From: Isosphaeraceae bacterium EP7
Lineage (GTDB): Bacteria; Planctomycetota; Planctomycetia; Isosphaerales; Isosphaeraceae
Length of the DNA: 64,000 nucleotides
NCBI GenBank assembly: GCA_038400315.1
Contig: CP151667.1
Location: forward strand, 186,001 to 250,000
Direction of reading: 5' to 3'
The notes beneath the pieces are model-generated. The model saw nothing but the letters and a program-made list of their open reading frames with translations. It was not told the DNA's origin and did not search any database. Shown here in pieces: positions 55,466-64,000 of the stretch; within the stretch, counting starts at the first letter, position 1, and each line of letters starts with the position of its first letter. A program made the translations under genes and the position numbers.

Positions 55466-58400
55466 ATGGACGCCAACCGCATCAATCCGTCGTCGTCGCC
55501 CGCGTCCGATCCCGCCGCCAAGGCCGAACAGGCGTCCAAGGCCGAACAGACGCCCTCGGCCGGGCGAGCCAGGCAGGCCCCGCCGCGCGGCGGCCCTTCG
55601 CGTTCGAGGCGGGTGACGCCGACGCTGGAGACGGTCGAGGCCCGGACGCTGCTGTCGATCGGCCTGGTGAGCCAGAACGCCGCGGGGACGGCCTCGGGCA
55701 ATGGCGCCTCGTTCTTCAGCGAGGGCACCGCCGGATTGGCCACCTCGCACGTGAGCGCCGACGGCAAGGCGCTCGTCTTCGAGAGCCGCGCGACCGACCT
55801 GGTCACCGGCCTGGCCGACTCGAACGGAGACTTCGACGTCTTCGTCCGCGACCTGGTCTCGGGCTCGACCCGCGGGGTTAGCGTGACCCCCGATGGCAAG
55901 GCGACTGGCTCCGGCGGCTCGTCAGGCTCGTCGATCAGCCGCGACGGCCGGTTCGTCGCGTTCCTGAGCCAGGCGGGCAACCTGAGCGGCGTCGCGGCGC
56001 CCGGGACGGCCGCCGGCGCGGCGGGCAACCTCCTCTACGTCCGCGACCTGTCCGCCAACACCTCGACCCTCCTTGATGCGACCCCCGACGGCAAGCCCGC
56101 CGACGGCGGCGCCACCGGCGAATACGCCTTCAGCGCCGACGGCCGCTACCTGGCCTGGGTCGACACCTCGACCAATCTCGACCCCGCCGTCATCGCGGCC
56201 AACGCCGCCAAGGCGGACGCGGCCGCCGCCGCCGCGGCCCTGGCGGCGTCGGCTGCGACCCCCAAGTCCGAAGATTCCGCCGCGGTCGATCCCGCCTCGG
56301 CCACGACCAGCAAGGATCCCGCCGCGGTCGCCTCGCAAACCTCGACCCCGGCGGCTCCCCCCGCGACGACCCTCGCCGGCCCTCGGCCCGCGTACGTCTA
56401 CGTGCGCGACCTGTTGGCCGGGACGACGAAAGCGGTCAGCCTGACGCAGGGCGGGACGCTCTCCGCGATCGACGGGCCGCTTGGCTACGCGCCAGCGGCG
56501 CAGCTTACGTTCAGTGCGGACGGGAAGTCGCTGGCATTTGCCAGCGCCTCGGTCGACCTGACCGCCGCCAAGCCCGCGGCGGGCGCGGCTGCCTCGACGG
56601 CGGCGGCCCCCGTGGTCAACCTGTTCGTCAGCGACCTGGCTTCGGGCAAGACGAGCCTGGCGAGCGCCTCGGCCGACGGCCATCTGGCCTCGGGCGGGGT
56701 CTCCAGCCCCGCGTTCAGCCCCGACGGCAAGACCCTGGCCTTCGTCCAGACCATCGGCGGAATCTCGTCGGTGGTGCTGCACGACGTGGCCACCGGGGCC
56801 AACCGGGGCGTGGGCCCGACGGCGGGCGTGGCCTCGATGACGGCCCTCTCGTTCAGCCCCGACGGCGCGAAGCTCGCGTTCCTGGGCTCGGCGACCCCCG
56901 GGAAGGGGGGCTCGCCCGCGGGCCAGATCACGACGATGCAGTACCCGGCGACGGTCGCCGTGGCCGCGGGCAACGCCTATGTGGTCGACCTGGCCACGGG
57001 CGCCGCCAGCCTGGCCAGCCCGAATCAGGCGGGCGCGGCGTCGACGGGCCGGGTGGGGGCCCTGATCTTCAGCCCCGACGGGTCCAAGCTCGCCTATGTC
57101 AGCACGGGAACCGACCTGACCGCCAACCCTGCCGAGATCCTGCCCGACACCGGCACCCCGACCCCGACCTTCGACGACGCGGGCGGCGTCTACGTCCGCG
57201 ACCTGGCCGCCGGCACGACCACGCTCATCAGCGCCACGCCCGACGGCGAGCGCGCCTACGGGTCGTTCGGCGACCTGGCGTTCAGCCCCGACGGCACCAA
57301 GCTGGCCTTCCGCGGCAGCACGCTCGACCTGACGGCCAATCCTCCCAACACGGCGGCGGCCGGCGCGGTGGCGTTCACCAATAACTTGTACGTGCGAGAC
57401 CTGACGGGCGGCACCACCGTGCTCGTCAGCCGGACGCCCGACGGCAAGGCCAGCGGCGGCTTCAACGGCTCTCCGCTATTCAGCCCCAACGGCCAGTGGC
57501 TCTTCTTCCTGAGCGGGGCCGGCGACCTGGGTCCGGCGGCGGCCTCGGGCGTGAACCTCTATGTCAGCGACGGGCCGTTCACCGCGGCCTCGCAGGTGGG
57601 CTTCTCCTCCTGGGCCTTCAGCGCCCGGCAGGGGACCGGCCAGGCGGTGGTGACCCTGACCCGCACCGGCCCGCTCACCCTGCCCGCGACCGTCCAGTTC
57701 AGTGTGCAGGACGGCACCGCCCGCGCCGGGGTCGACTTCAAGGCCACGGCCGGCACCGTGACCTTCGCGCCCGGCGTCTCGACCGCCACGGTGACCGTCC
57801 CGCTCATCAAGCGAGGCTCGTTCGCCGGCCTGAAGACGGCCAGGCTCTTGCTGACCAGCCCGCTGGGCGGCCTGTCGATCTCCTACCCGACGGCCACCCT
57901 GAACCTGCGAGGCGGGGCCAACGACGGCAACGCCGACGTCCCCGTCTCCACTCCGGTCGTCGTCCCGTCCAGGCCTTCGACGACGCCAGGATCGGGCACG
58001 CCGACCAGCACTCCGTCGAACCCGGGAACGGGCACGACCACGCCGAGCACCGGTTCCGGGACAGGGACCGGGTCCGGCGGCACGGCGACGGGGTCCACGC
58101 CCGGGAGCCCGGCGGCCGACCCGCGCGGCGAGGTGTCGAACCCAGTGGCACCCGGCATCACTCCCACCGCGACGGCCACGGCCGGCGCGACGGTCGTCTA
58201 CGGCACGCCGACCGCGGCGGGAAATACGACGGCCGCGGCGACCGGCACCCCGGCCACCACGGCGGCGGGCTCGGCGTCCTACACGGTGGCGACCCCCTAC
58301 ACGATCGCGGCCCCGCTGACGGCGACCAGCACGCGGTCGGGTCCGAGGGTCACGGGCGTGACGACCCTGGGCACGCGCCGGGGCAACGGGGCGATCCTGG

Positions 58401-58738
58401 TCTCGTTCGACCGGATGGTCGACTCGGCCTCGGCCTCGAATCCGGCCAATTACAGGGTGGCCATCCCCGGGCGAGTCGCCGTCGCACGCAAGGGGGGACG
58501 GGTGACCGGGACCGCCGACAAGGCCGTGCCCGTGGCGAGCGTGACTTACAACGCCGCGACCAACACGGCGCTCGTCACCTTGCGCACCCGGACCAAGTCC
58601 AATCAGGCGTTGCGACTCCAGGTGCTGGGCACCGACGGCCACCTCACCGACCTGACCGGCCAGGCCCTGAACAGCCCCGGGGCAGGCCAGCCCGGCACCG
58701 ACTTCCGCGTCGACCTGCTGCCCAACGTCCGCCGCTGA
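55466..58738 (+). CDS. LEPR-like surface protein with beta-propeller repeats and a Calx-beta domain
   Basis: A 1090-residue exported-type protein. The N-terminal signal TLETVEARTLLS is a variant of the LEPR-XLL motif. Residues about 80-690 hold WD40-like (PD40/TolB-type) propeller blades with SPDGTKLAFRGST-type phrases. A Calx-beta domain follows (about 700-800: FSVQDGTARAGVDFKATAGT). Next is a Thr/Pro/Gly-rich linker (about 810-930) and a C-terminal beta domain (FDRMVDSASASNPANYRVAI). aaggaaggag precedes the ATG. Likely envelope or extracellular; function unknown. Confidence 0.87.
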   Translation: MDANRINPSSSPASDPAAKAEQASKAEQTPSAGRARQAPPRGGPSRSRRVTPTLETVEARTLLSIGLVSQNAAGTASGNGASFFSEGTAGLATSHVSADGKALVFESRATDLVTGLADSNGDFDVFVRDLVSGSTRGVSVTPDGKATGSGGSSGSSISRDGRFVAFLSQAGNLSGVAAPGTAAGAAGNLLYVRDLSANTSTLLDATPDGKPADGGATGEYAFSADGRYLAWVDTSTNLDPAVIAANAAKADAAAAAAALAASAATPKSEDSAAVDPASATTSKDPAAVASQTSTPAAPPATTLAGPRPAYVYVRDLLAGTTKAVSLTQGGTLSAIDGPLGYAPAAQLTFSADGKSLAFASASVDLTAAKPAAGAAASTAAAPVVNLFVSDLASGKTSLASASADGHLASGGVSSPAFSPDGKTLAFVQTIGGISSVVLHDVATGANRGVGPTAGVASMTALSFSPDGAKLAFLGSATPGKGGSPAGQITTMQYPATVAVAAGNAYVVDLATGAASLASPNQAGAASTGRVGALIFSPDGSKLAYVSTGTDLTANPAEILPDTGTPTPTFDDAGGVYVRDLAAGTTTLISATPDGERAYGSFGDLAFSPDGTKLAFRGSTLDLTANPPNTAAAGAVAFTNNLYVRDLTGGTTVLVSRTPDGKASGGFNGSPLFSPNGQWLFFLSGAGDLGPAAASGVNLYVSDGPFTAASQVGFSSWAFSARQGTGQAVVTLTRTGPLTLPATVQFSVQDGTARAGVDFKATAGTVTFAPGVSTATVTVPLIKRGSFAGLKTARLLLTSPLGGLSISYPTATLNLRGGANDGNADVPVSTPVVVPSRPSTTPGSGTPTSTPSNPGTGTTTPSTGSGTGTGSGGTATGSTPGSPAADPRGEVSNPVAPGITPTATATAGATVVYGTPTAAGNTTAAATGTPATTAAGSASYTVATPYTIAAPLTATSTRSGPRVTGVTTLGTRRGNGAILVSFDRMVDSASASNPANYRVAIPGRVAVARKGGRVTGTADKAVPVASVTYNAATNTALVTLRTRTKSNQALRLQVLGTDGHLTDLTGQALNSPGAGQPGTDFRVDLLPNVRR

Positions 58739-58988
58739 CCCGTCCCCGCCGGCCGGCCCCACCGCTACATGGGGGCCGGTCGGTTAGGCGGATCCGATCC
58801 ACCGCTCCGCCGATCGGGTGATCCCCCCGGGGGTGCGGTTTGACGTCCGGCCAGGAGCGAGCGATTGAGGCCTCGGGAGCTTCGTGGACGCTCCACGCGC
58901 ACGAAGCATGCCTCAAGCAAGGATTCACACCGATGCCCTGCCCGACCAGGTTGCCTACTGACAGACCGGTCGTCGGCCCGTCTCCCGT

Positions 58989-59324
58989 TCAGGGGGAGTC
59001 GGACGGGGGCAGCGAGTTCTGGTCGTCGGCGAGCCGCAGGACGCAGGCGAGGAGGCCGGGGAAGACCCGGTCGAAGTCGGGATTGAGCGCGACGTAGCAG
59101 CGTGTCCCGTGCTTCCGGTGACGGATCAGGCCGGCCTGGCGCAGGGTTTTCAAGTGATGGCTCAGGGTCGAGGCCGCCAGGCCCACGTCCAGGTCGCCCC
59201 AGGGGTGCTCGCCCGGGGCAGCTTCGAGCGTCCGGACGATGGTCAGACGCACCGGATCGCTCAGGGCCGCGAGCACTCCGGCCAGGGTGATCTCGTCCGC
59301 CTTGGGGTGACGCAGTTGCTTCAT
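58989..59324 (-). CDS. ArsR-family transcriptional regulator
   Basis: A 111-residue winged-helix repressor: LAALSDPVRLTIVRTLEAAP, then STLSHHLKTLRQAGLIRHRK as the recognition helix and wing, and TRCYVALNPDF. No CxC metal-site cysteines are visible (one Cys in TRCYV), so a non-metal signal is likely. Divergent from an LLM-class oxidoreductase, with an inverted repeat between them. Confidence 0.92.
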   Translation of the reverse strand: MKQLRHPKADEITLAGVLAALSDPVRLTIVRTLEAAPGEHPWGDLDVGLAASTLSHHLKTLRQAGLIRHRKHGTRCYVALNPDFDRVFPGLLACVLRLADDQNSLPPSDSP

Positions 59325-59347
59325 GGGCGAACGGGCCTAGAATGAAG

Positions 59348-59363
59348 TTCGATGTTCATCGAA
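59348..59363. promoter_or_regulatory. Probable ArsR operator
   Basis: TTCGATG-TT-CATCGAA, a perfect 7-bp inverted repeat 24 bases upstream of the regulator start and 103 bases before the oxidoreductase start. Confidence 0.65.
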
Positions 59364-59466
59364 GATCGATCGACGCAAGGTCCCAACGGGTTCCGGCGTG
59401 TCGGCCGTTGCAATTCATTCTAGCATCCGGCCCGTCGGTTGGCACGGCAAGGCCGGAGGAGATCCC

Positions 59467-60513
59467 ATGAGCGACCTCGAGAAAACCCCGTTCTCGCTGC
59501 TTGACCTCGTGCCGATCCGTCAGGGTGGGACGGCCGGCGAGGCCCTGGGCAAGGCCCTGGACCTGGCGCAGCATGCTGAACGCTGGGGCTATCGACGTTA
59601 CTGGGTGGCCGAACATCATAACATCGCAGGGGTGGCCAGCGCGGCGACATCGGTGGTGATCGGTCACATCGCCGGCGGGACGTCGACCATCCGCGTGGGC
59701 GCCGGCGGGATCATGCTGCCCAACCATGCCCCCCTGCTGATTGCCGAGCAGTTCGGCACGCTCGAAGCCCTGTACCCGGGCCGCATCGACCTGGGCCTGG
59801 GCCGTGCCCCCGGCGGCGACCAGGTGACGGCGAAGGCGTTGCGCAGGACCTTGCGCGGGAGCACTGACACGTTCCCGCAGGACGTGGTCGAGCTGCGATC
59901 CTACTTCCAGCCGGCCAGGCCCGGCCAGCTCGTGCGGGCGATCCCCGGCGAGGGCCTGAACGTCCCCCTCTGGATCCTCGGTTCCAGCGATTTCGGCGCG
60001 GCCCTGGCCGCCGAGCTGGGCCTCCCCTACGCCTTCGCCTCGCACTTCGCGCCCGACTCCCTGTACCAGGCGCTCGACCTCTACCGAGCCAACTTCCGGC
60101 CCTCGGCTTCCCTGGCCAAGCCCCACGCAATGGTGGGCGTGAACGTCTTCGCCGCCGATACCGGCGACGAAGCCCGCCGCCAGTTCACGACCTTGCAGCA
60201 GCTCTTCCTGAACCTCGTGCGAGGAACCCCCAGGGAAGTTGCCGCCCCCGTCCCCACGATGGAAGGCCGCTGGAACGCCCCCGAGAAATCCCACGTCGAC
60301 CGCATGACCCGCGTCTCCGTCGTCGGCGACCCAGACGAGGTCCGAGACGGTCTGAAAGCCCTGATCGCCGCCACCGGGGCCGACGAGCTGATGATCACCG
60401 CCCAGATGTTCGACCACGAGGCACGGCTCAGGTCGTTCGAGATCGCCGCAAGCGCCTTTGGAAAGGGTGTGAAGGGCGAGGTCGGGGCGCTCGCCGGTGC
60501 GGCCGGACGGTAG
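59467..60513 (+). CDS. LLM-class flavin-dependent oxidoreductase
   Basis: A 348-residue luciferase-like TIM-barrel enzyme: [74 protein letters not shown]. This pattern fits the MsnO8-like subgroup of FMN-dependent monooxygenases. The substrate is unknown. GGAGGA just before ATG 59467 fixes the start; the earlier GTG (59398) is rejected. Divergent from the ArsR regulator, which probably represses it. Confidence 0.93.
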   Translation: MSDLEKTPFSLLDLVPIRQGGTAGEALGKALDLAQHAERWGYRRYWVAEHHNIAGVASAATSVVIGHIAGGTSTIRVGAGGIMLPNHAPLLIAEQFGTLEALYPGRIDLGLGRAPGGDQVTAKALRRTLRGSTDTFPQDVVELRSYFQPARPGQLVRAIPGEGLNVPLWILGSSDFGAALAAELGLPYAFASHFAPDSLYQALDLYRANFRPSASLAKPHAMVGVNVFAADTGDEARRQFTTLQQLFLNLVRGTPREVAAPVPTMEGRWNAPEKSHVDRMTRVSVVGDPDEVRDGLKALIAATGADELMITAQMFDHEARLRSFEIAASAFGKGVKGEVGALAGAAGR

Positions 60514-60519
60514 AAGCAA

Positions 60520-63500
60520 TCAGGGAAGGAGATCCAGCTTGAACCAACGGAGTGGCCATCTCTGCGGCCCGGAGGTATCGAGCCGGCGGAACTCCGGTTC
60601 GTCGTCGAGGGGGACCTGAAAGTCCTCCTCGGGGATCGGCTGGTTGGGCTGGATCTCCGTCACGGCGTACTCGCGCCAGCCGCCCTGGGCGTCGTAAAGG
60701 AGGTAGGCCTGAGGCAGAAAAGTCGCTCGATCGAGTTTGAGGACCGCCCTTGAGAACGTGAGCCGGCCTTTGTCGTTGCGCGGGGTGAAGCTGAGGATCC
60801 AGAACTCGGCCTCCTCCTTTATGAGTGTCACGTGATACTTGGATAACACTCCTTCGACGCTCAGATTCCAGAAGAACGGCAAGGCGAGTTCCGCCGGGAG
60901 ACGGCCCCGGTCTTTCAGCACGATTGGCCAGACATGGTGGATTTTTGCCTCGGTTCGGATCTGATGTAACTCGTCGTCGGTCCAGACGACTCGGTTCGTC
61001 ATGGGACCTCTGCCTCGCCGGGCGAGTTCCACGATCTCGAAGACCGTGCTTGCTCCCTTCTTGAGAATGGACCGTCCGGTGAAGGGCTCATCCTCGACCA
61101 GATTCGGGGGTCGGTGCTTTCCGGAAAACTGGACGTCCAGGCTCGTCACCGCAGACGACCGGCGTTGCCATTCGTCGAGGATCGGCCCGAGCCTGGCGTC
61201 GGGTTCGGTCGTCGCGTTCGGCCTGGGATCGGCGGCGGGCTGGCCGAGTGGGGCGAGGTCTTCCGCTTTCGCGGGCTTGATGCGTTCGAGCGGGATGTCG
61301 CGGGAAATCGCGGCCTCACCTTCTTTGGGATCGATGGCGATGAGCGTATTGGCGTTCAACGCCGCGAGGGTTTCCGGCTGACCGTCGATCCAGCGTTGTC
61401 TCGGGCCCGAGTCGTGCTTCGCCTCCGGGAGGGACTCGAAGCCCACGCCCATCCGCCAATCATCCTTCCAGGCCCGCGCGCCGACAACTCCTGGCCCGGG
61501 CATGACGACCAGGTTGAAGCGGCCGTCGTCGTCGGTCGTGAATTGGGGCCAGAGGCGGTAAATGTCGTAGCGCGGATAGGTTTTCAGGTGCGGATTACTG
61601 AGCGGGATGACGTAGCTCAGGCCGGCACTCACTCCCGCGCCGGTCGCCCTGTCGAAGACCTGGCCGGTGAGCCGGACCCCTCGCTTGAGCTGGAAGTCGA
61701 TGAAGACTGTGGAGACACCATCGGTCTTTCCCAGTCCTCTGGCTGACTGGAGATAGGGCAACCCGCCATCGAGGCTAGAGAGAAGAGTCTGGTTCTGGCC
61801 GAAGTTGTCTCTCGGGGCGATGCCCGCGAGGCGATATCGGCCCTGGGCATCGGCCGTGGTCGAGAGGTTGCGGAGCGGGTTGCCGAGGAACCCGGCGGTC
61901 TCGACTCGGGCACCCGGGATCAGCTTGCCGGTGTCGGCGTCGGTGACGATCCCCACGGCCTCGATGCCCGGGTCTGTGATCAGGTCGAAGGTGGATCCAT
62001 GGTAGACGTCGGCGGGAGCGGGAGGTCCGTTCGCAGGGTCTTGAGTCCGCAGCGGCACCATGGGTCGAGTCACGACGAAGATGGATTCGGTCGCGATCCC
62101 TGGGCCGCGGATCAGGAGCGTCGCGATCCGCTCTCGGCCGATTCCTCGAAGCGTGAATAGGCCCTTGCCATCGGCGACGGCCGGGGGATAGAGGGACGTG
62201 AAGTCGAATCCAGACCACCAGTTCATCAGCCCGTCCTGGGCGGTCAATGCCTCGCCGCCGGCTTGGATCGCGCGTAGCCAGTCGTCGAGATTGCCCTTCG
62301 GGGACCAGCGGATTCCGACGAGTTCGGCAGTGGCGCCGGCCACCGGTCGACCCTTGCTGTCGAGCACCCGGCCGACGATGGGGACGTCGTCCACGGCGAA
62401 TTTCAGGACGGCCTCGCCGGCCGAATCGGCGAAGGCGGGGCCAAAGCCCTCGGCCATGGCGGCGAGCATCCGCTTCTCGGGCTTATCTGAACCCGGCTTG
62501 TGGGCGGGCCCGGCGGGGGGCCGGAACGTGCCGTCGGGGCCGGTGGTCGCGACGAGAGTGAGAGCATAGGACCGGCCGATCTTCCTGTCCTCGTCGGGCT
62601 CTCCGTAGACCCTGGCGCCGGCGACGGGCCTGCCGTCGGGGTCGACCACCCTCCCGAGTTTGGAATCAACGCGAATGGATGCTTTTGGGGATTCGGCCGT
62701 CGCCGGTTGCTGGGGAGGCCCCGCATTGGCGGGGCTCAGGGTGAGCGAGGCGAGGCCCAGAATCAGGGCGGTGGCGGCGGTGTTGAGGGCGAGGTTCCAC
62801 CTGCGCGGGCAGGCGGATTCGACCTGGGCATCGAGGTCGAGGAGCATGACAATCCTCCGTTTGAGCTGCGACGGACGCTCGAACAGGGCGAGCGCGCCTC
62901 CGGCGGCACGCGGGTAGGCGGGAGAGTGCTGAGACCAGGCGAGGAGGGCCTCGGCGTAGGGGAGGCGGCCGTTGAGTTCGGCCGCGGCGGCGTCGGCGAG
63001 TGCTTCCTGGTCGTCCCGGATGCGGCGGCGGAGCCACCAGTAGGCGGGGTGCAGGTAGAGGATCGGCAGCAGGAGACGCAGCAGGGCGACCAACCAGAGG
63101 TCGCGGTTGCGGATGTGGGCCCACTCGTGGGCGAGCGCGGCGTCCAGGCGGGACTCGGGGGCTCCCTCGGCGAGGTTGGCCGGGAGGATGATGGTGGGGC
63201 GGGCAAGCCCCATGGCCAGCGGTTGATGCAACGATTCGCTGATGAGAAGGCGGGGCGCTGGGCCAAAGTCGCCAACGATCCTTGCGAGGGCCTCGCGGGC
63301 GTGCTCAGGGGCCGGTCTGGCCCGGCGCCTGAGCGTCGTGACGCGGCAGGCCCCGAGCGCGAGCCAGGCCAGCATCAGGACGAAACCGGCCAGGAGTGCG
63401 GCCCTGATGATTTGCGACCGGGACAATGTGGCGGGGGACATGGGGGCGGTCGAGGGGCGGCGAGAAGGCTCGGCCGTGGAGGGCTCGGGGCGTCGATCGG

Positions 63501-63807
63501 CCTTCGTGATGCGGCTAATCGTCGGTCGTTCGACCGGATGCATCTGATCTATGCCGGCATGAGCGATTGACAATGCTGTGGCGGTAGGCCCGGCCCGGGG
63601 TGGCAGGACGTTGGCCCTCGGCCACGACGGCAGCATGGCGAACGCCAGCAGGCCGAAGAGGCCGAGCAGGGCGGCGCGGGCAACGGCCAGGCGGCGGGCG
63701 GGCTGACGGATTGCGGCCGAGGCGAGGCAGGCGGCGAGGAGGACGACGGTCGCGGCGGCGTACCAGTCGAGCGCCGATGGCCAGGGGGTTTCGAAGGGGC
63801 CGATCAT
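60520..63807 (-). CDS. BlaR1-like M56 peptidase with large C-terminal extension
   Basis: A 1095-residue membrane protein. N-terminal helices (about 15-60 and 130-155) flank a linker; the M56 zinc-peptidase motif HEWAH is at 227-231, with a following helix (LWLVALLRLLLPILYLHPAY). After a fourth helix (about 355-385) come carboxypeptidase-regulatory-like domains (GRVVDPDGRPVAGARVYG, GRVLDSKGRPVAGATAELVG). The last 250 residues (LDVQFSGKHRPPNL onward) resemble a LolA-like or MucB-like half-barrel. Its start overlaps the stop of the BlaI-like gene (ATGA), so they are co-translated. Confidence 0.9.
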   Translation of the reverse strand: MIGPFETPWPSALDWYAAATVVLLAACLASAAIRQPARRLAVARAALLGLFGLLAFAMLPSWPRANVLPPRAGPTATALSIAHAGIDQMHPVERPTISRITKADRRPEPSTAEPSRRPSTAPMSPATLSRSQIIRAALLAGFVLMLAWLALGACRVTTLRRRARPAPEHAREALARIVGDFGPAPRLLISESLHQPLAMGLARPTIILPANLAEGAPESRLDAALAHEWAHIRNRDLWLVALLRLLLPILYLHPAYWWLRRRIRDDQEALADAAAAELNGRLPYAEALLAWSQHSPAYPRAAGGALALFERPSQLKRRIVMLLDLDAQVESACPRRWNLALNTAATALILGLASLTLSPANAGPPQQPATAESPKASIRVDSKLGRVVDPDGRPVAGARVYGEPDEDRKIGRSYALTLVATTGPDGTFRPPAGPAHKPGSDKPEKRMLAAMAEGFGPAFADSAGEAVLKFAVDDVPIVGRVLDSKGRPVAGATAELVGIRWSPKGNLDDWLRAIQAGGEALTAQDGLMNWWSGFDFTSLYPPAVADGKGLFTLRGIGRERIATLLIRGPGIATESIFVVTRPMVPLRTQDPANGPPAPADVYHGSTFDLITDPGIEAVGIVTDADTGKLIPGARVETAGFLGNPLRNLSTTADAQGRYRLAGIAPRDNFGQNQTLLSSLDGGLPYLQSARGLGKTDGVSTVFIDFQLKRGVRLTGQVFDRATGAGVSAGLSYVIPLSNPHLKTYPRYDIYRLWPQFTTDDDGRFNLVVMPGPGVVGARAWKDDWRMGVGFESLPEAKHDSGPRQRWIDGQPETLAALNANTLIAIDPKEGEAAISRDIPLERIKPAKAEDLAPLGQPAADPRPNATTEPDARLGPILDEWQRRSSAVTSLDVQFSGKHRPPNLVEDEPFTGRSILKKGASTVFEIVELARRGRGPMTNRVVWTDDELHQIRTEAKIHHVWPIVLKDRGRLPAELALPFFWNLSVEGVLSKYHVTLIKEEAEFWILSFTPRNDKGRLTFSRAVLKLDRATFLPQAYLLYDAQGGWREYAVTEIQPNQPIPEEDFQVPLDDEPEFRRLDTSGPQRWPLRWFKLDLLP

Positions 63808-64000
63808 CGAGATCCCCCCTTCTCTCCTCGCGCCTGGGCCTGTTTCTTGGCCTCGGCGATCAGGGCCTCGATCTCCTCGAGCTCGGCGAGCGAGGGCTTG
63901 CGCGACTGGAGGGCGCGGGCGACGTACTCGCCCATGGCGCCGTCGAAGACCTGGTCGAGGAACCCTCCGGCCAGGCTGCGGAAGACGCTGTCGCGGCGGA
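63804..64000 (-). CDS. BlaI/MecI-family repressor, C-terminal part (cut by window edge)
   Basis: The last 65 codons of a gene whose start lies beyond the window. RDSVFRSLAGGFLDQVFDGA then LAELEEIEALIAEAKKQAQA matches the dimerisation helices of BlaI-type repressors. The stop overlaps the next gene's start codon (ATGA). Family knowledge: BlaI is cleaved following activation of the M56 partner. Confidence 0.85.
   Translation of the reverse strand, partial: RRDSVFRSLAGGFLDQVFDGAMGEYVARALQSRKPSLAELEEIEALIAEAKKQAQARGEKGGSR

Overview
The window is GC-rich bacterial DNA that fits the Planctomycetota, most likely an Isosphaeraceae-type genome. The lineage markers are seen directly: three giant proteins with an N-terminal LEPR-XLL-like motif, two tandem ELWxxDGT/FG-GAP proteins, a DUF1559 pseudopilin followed by a tiny lipoprotein, two ECF sigma factors fused to membrane-anchored C-terminal domains, four Hanks-type kinase or kinase-like signalling genes, and 102-bp-unit TPR proteins. 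No rRNA, tRNA, CRISPR array or intact transposase was seen. Organism assignment is inference from gene families; no database search was possible.

Layout. 0-8 kb: ECF sigma fusion, a basic STGPRT-motif protein, a PhoA-like phosphatase, a small orphan, and a SulP-STAS-carbonic anhydrase fusion. 8.0-8.7 kb: an AT-rich islet with two small membrane ORFs, bounded by a direct duplication of the asnB 3' end. 8.7-18.6 kb: asnB and two tandem ELWxxDGT/FG-GAP surface proteins. 18.8-25.5 kb: a methyltransferase, an exported protein with an acidic tail, a Ysc84/SYLF protein, glgC, and the second STGPRT protein. 25.9-35.3 kb: two paralogous TPR proteins flanking an AHSA1 protein, the DUF1559 pseudopilin and lipoprotein, a CxxCH squalene-cyclase-repeat protein, a decayed kinase C-terminus, a DUF5946 protein and an unknown protein. 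35.4-37.2 kb: six short ORFs (50-110 aa, mostly membrane proteins), all on the minus strand and separated by a recurring intergenic element. This is the least explained part of the window. 37.3-46 kb: kinase-TPR, glycosyltransferase, kinase-AAA-TPR. 46-48.6 kb: HxlR/SDR divergent pair and a DUF4832 protein. 48.8-58.7 kb: ECF sigma-thioredoxin fusion, multi-TM kinase, two membrane proteins, and a beta-propeller/Calx-beta surface protein. 59-64 kb: ArsR/LLM-oxidoreductase divergent pair and a BlaI/M56 peptidase operon cut by the window edge.

Functionally the region is dominated by signalling (kinases, sigma fusions, BlaI/M56) and by large exported proteins. Two regulator-oxidoreductase pairs (HxlR/SDR and ArsR/LLM) each carry a visible inverted repeat between the divergent genes. 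Metabolic genes (asnB, glgC, SulP-CA, phosphatase) stand alone rather than in pathway operons.
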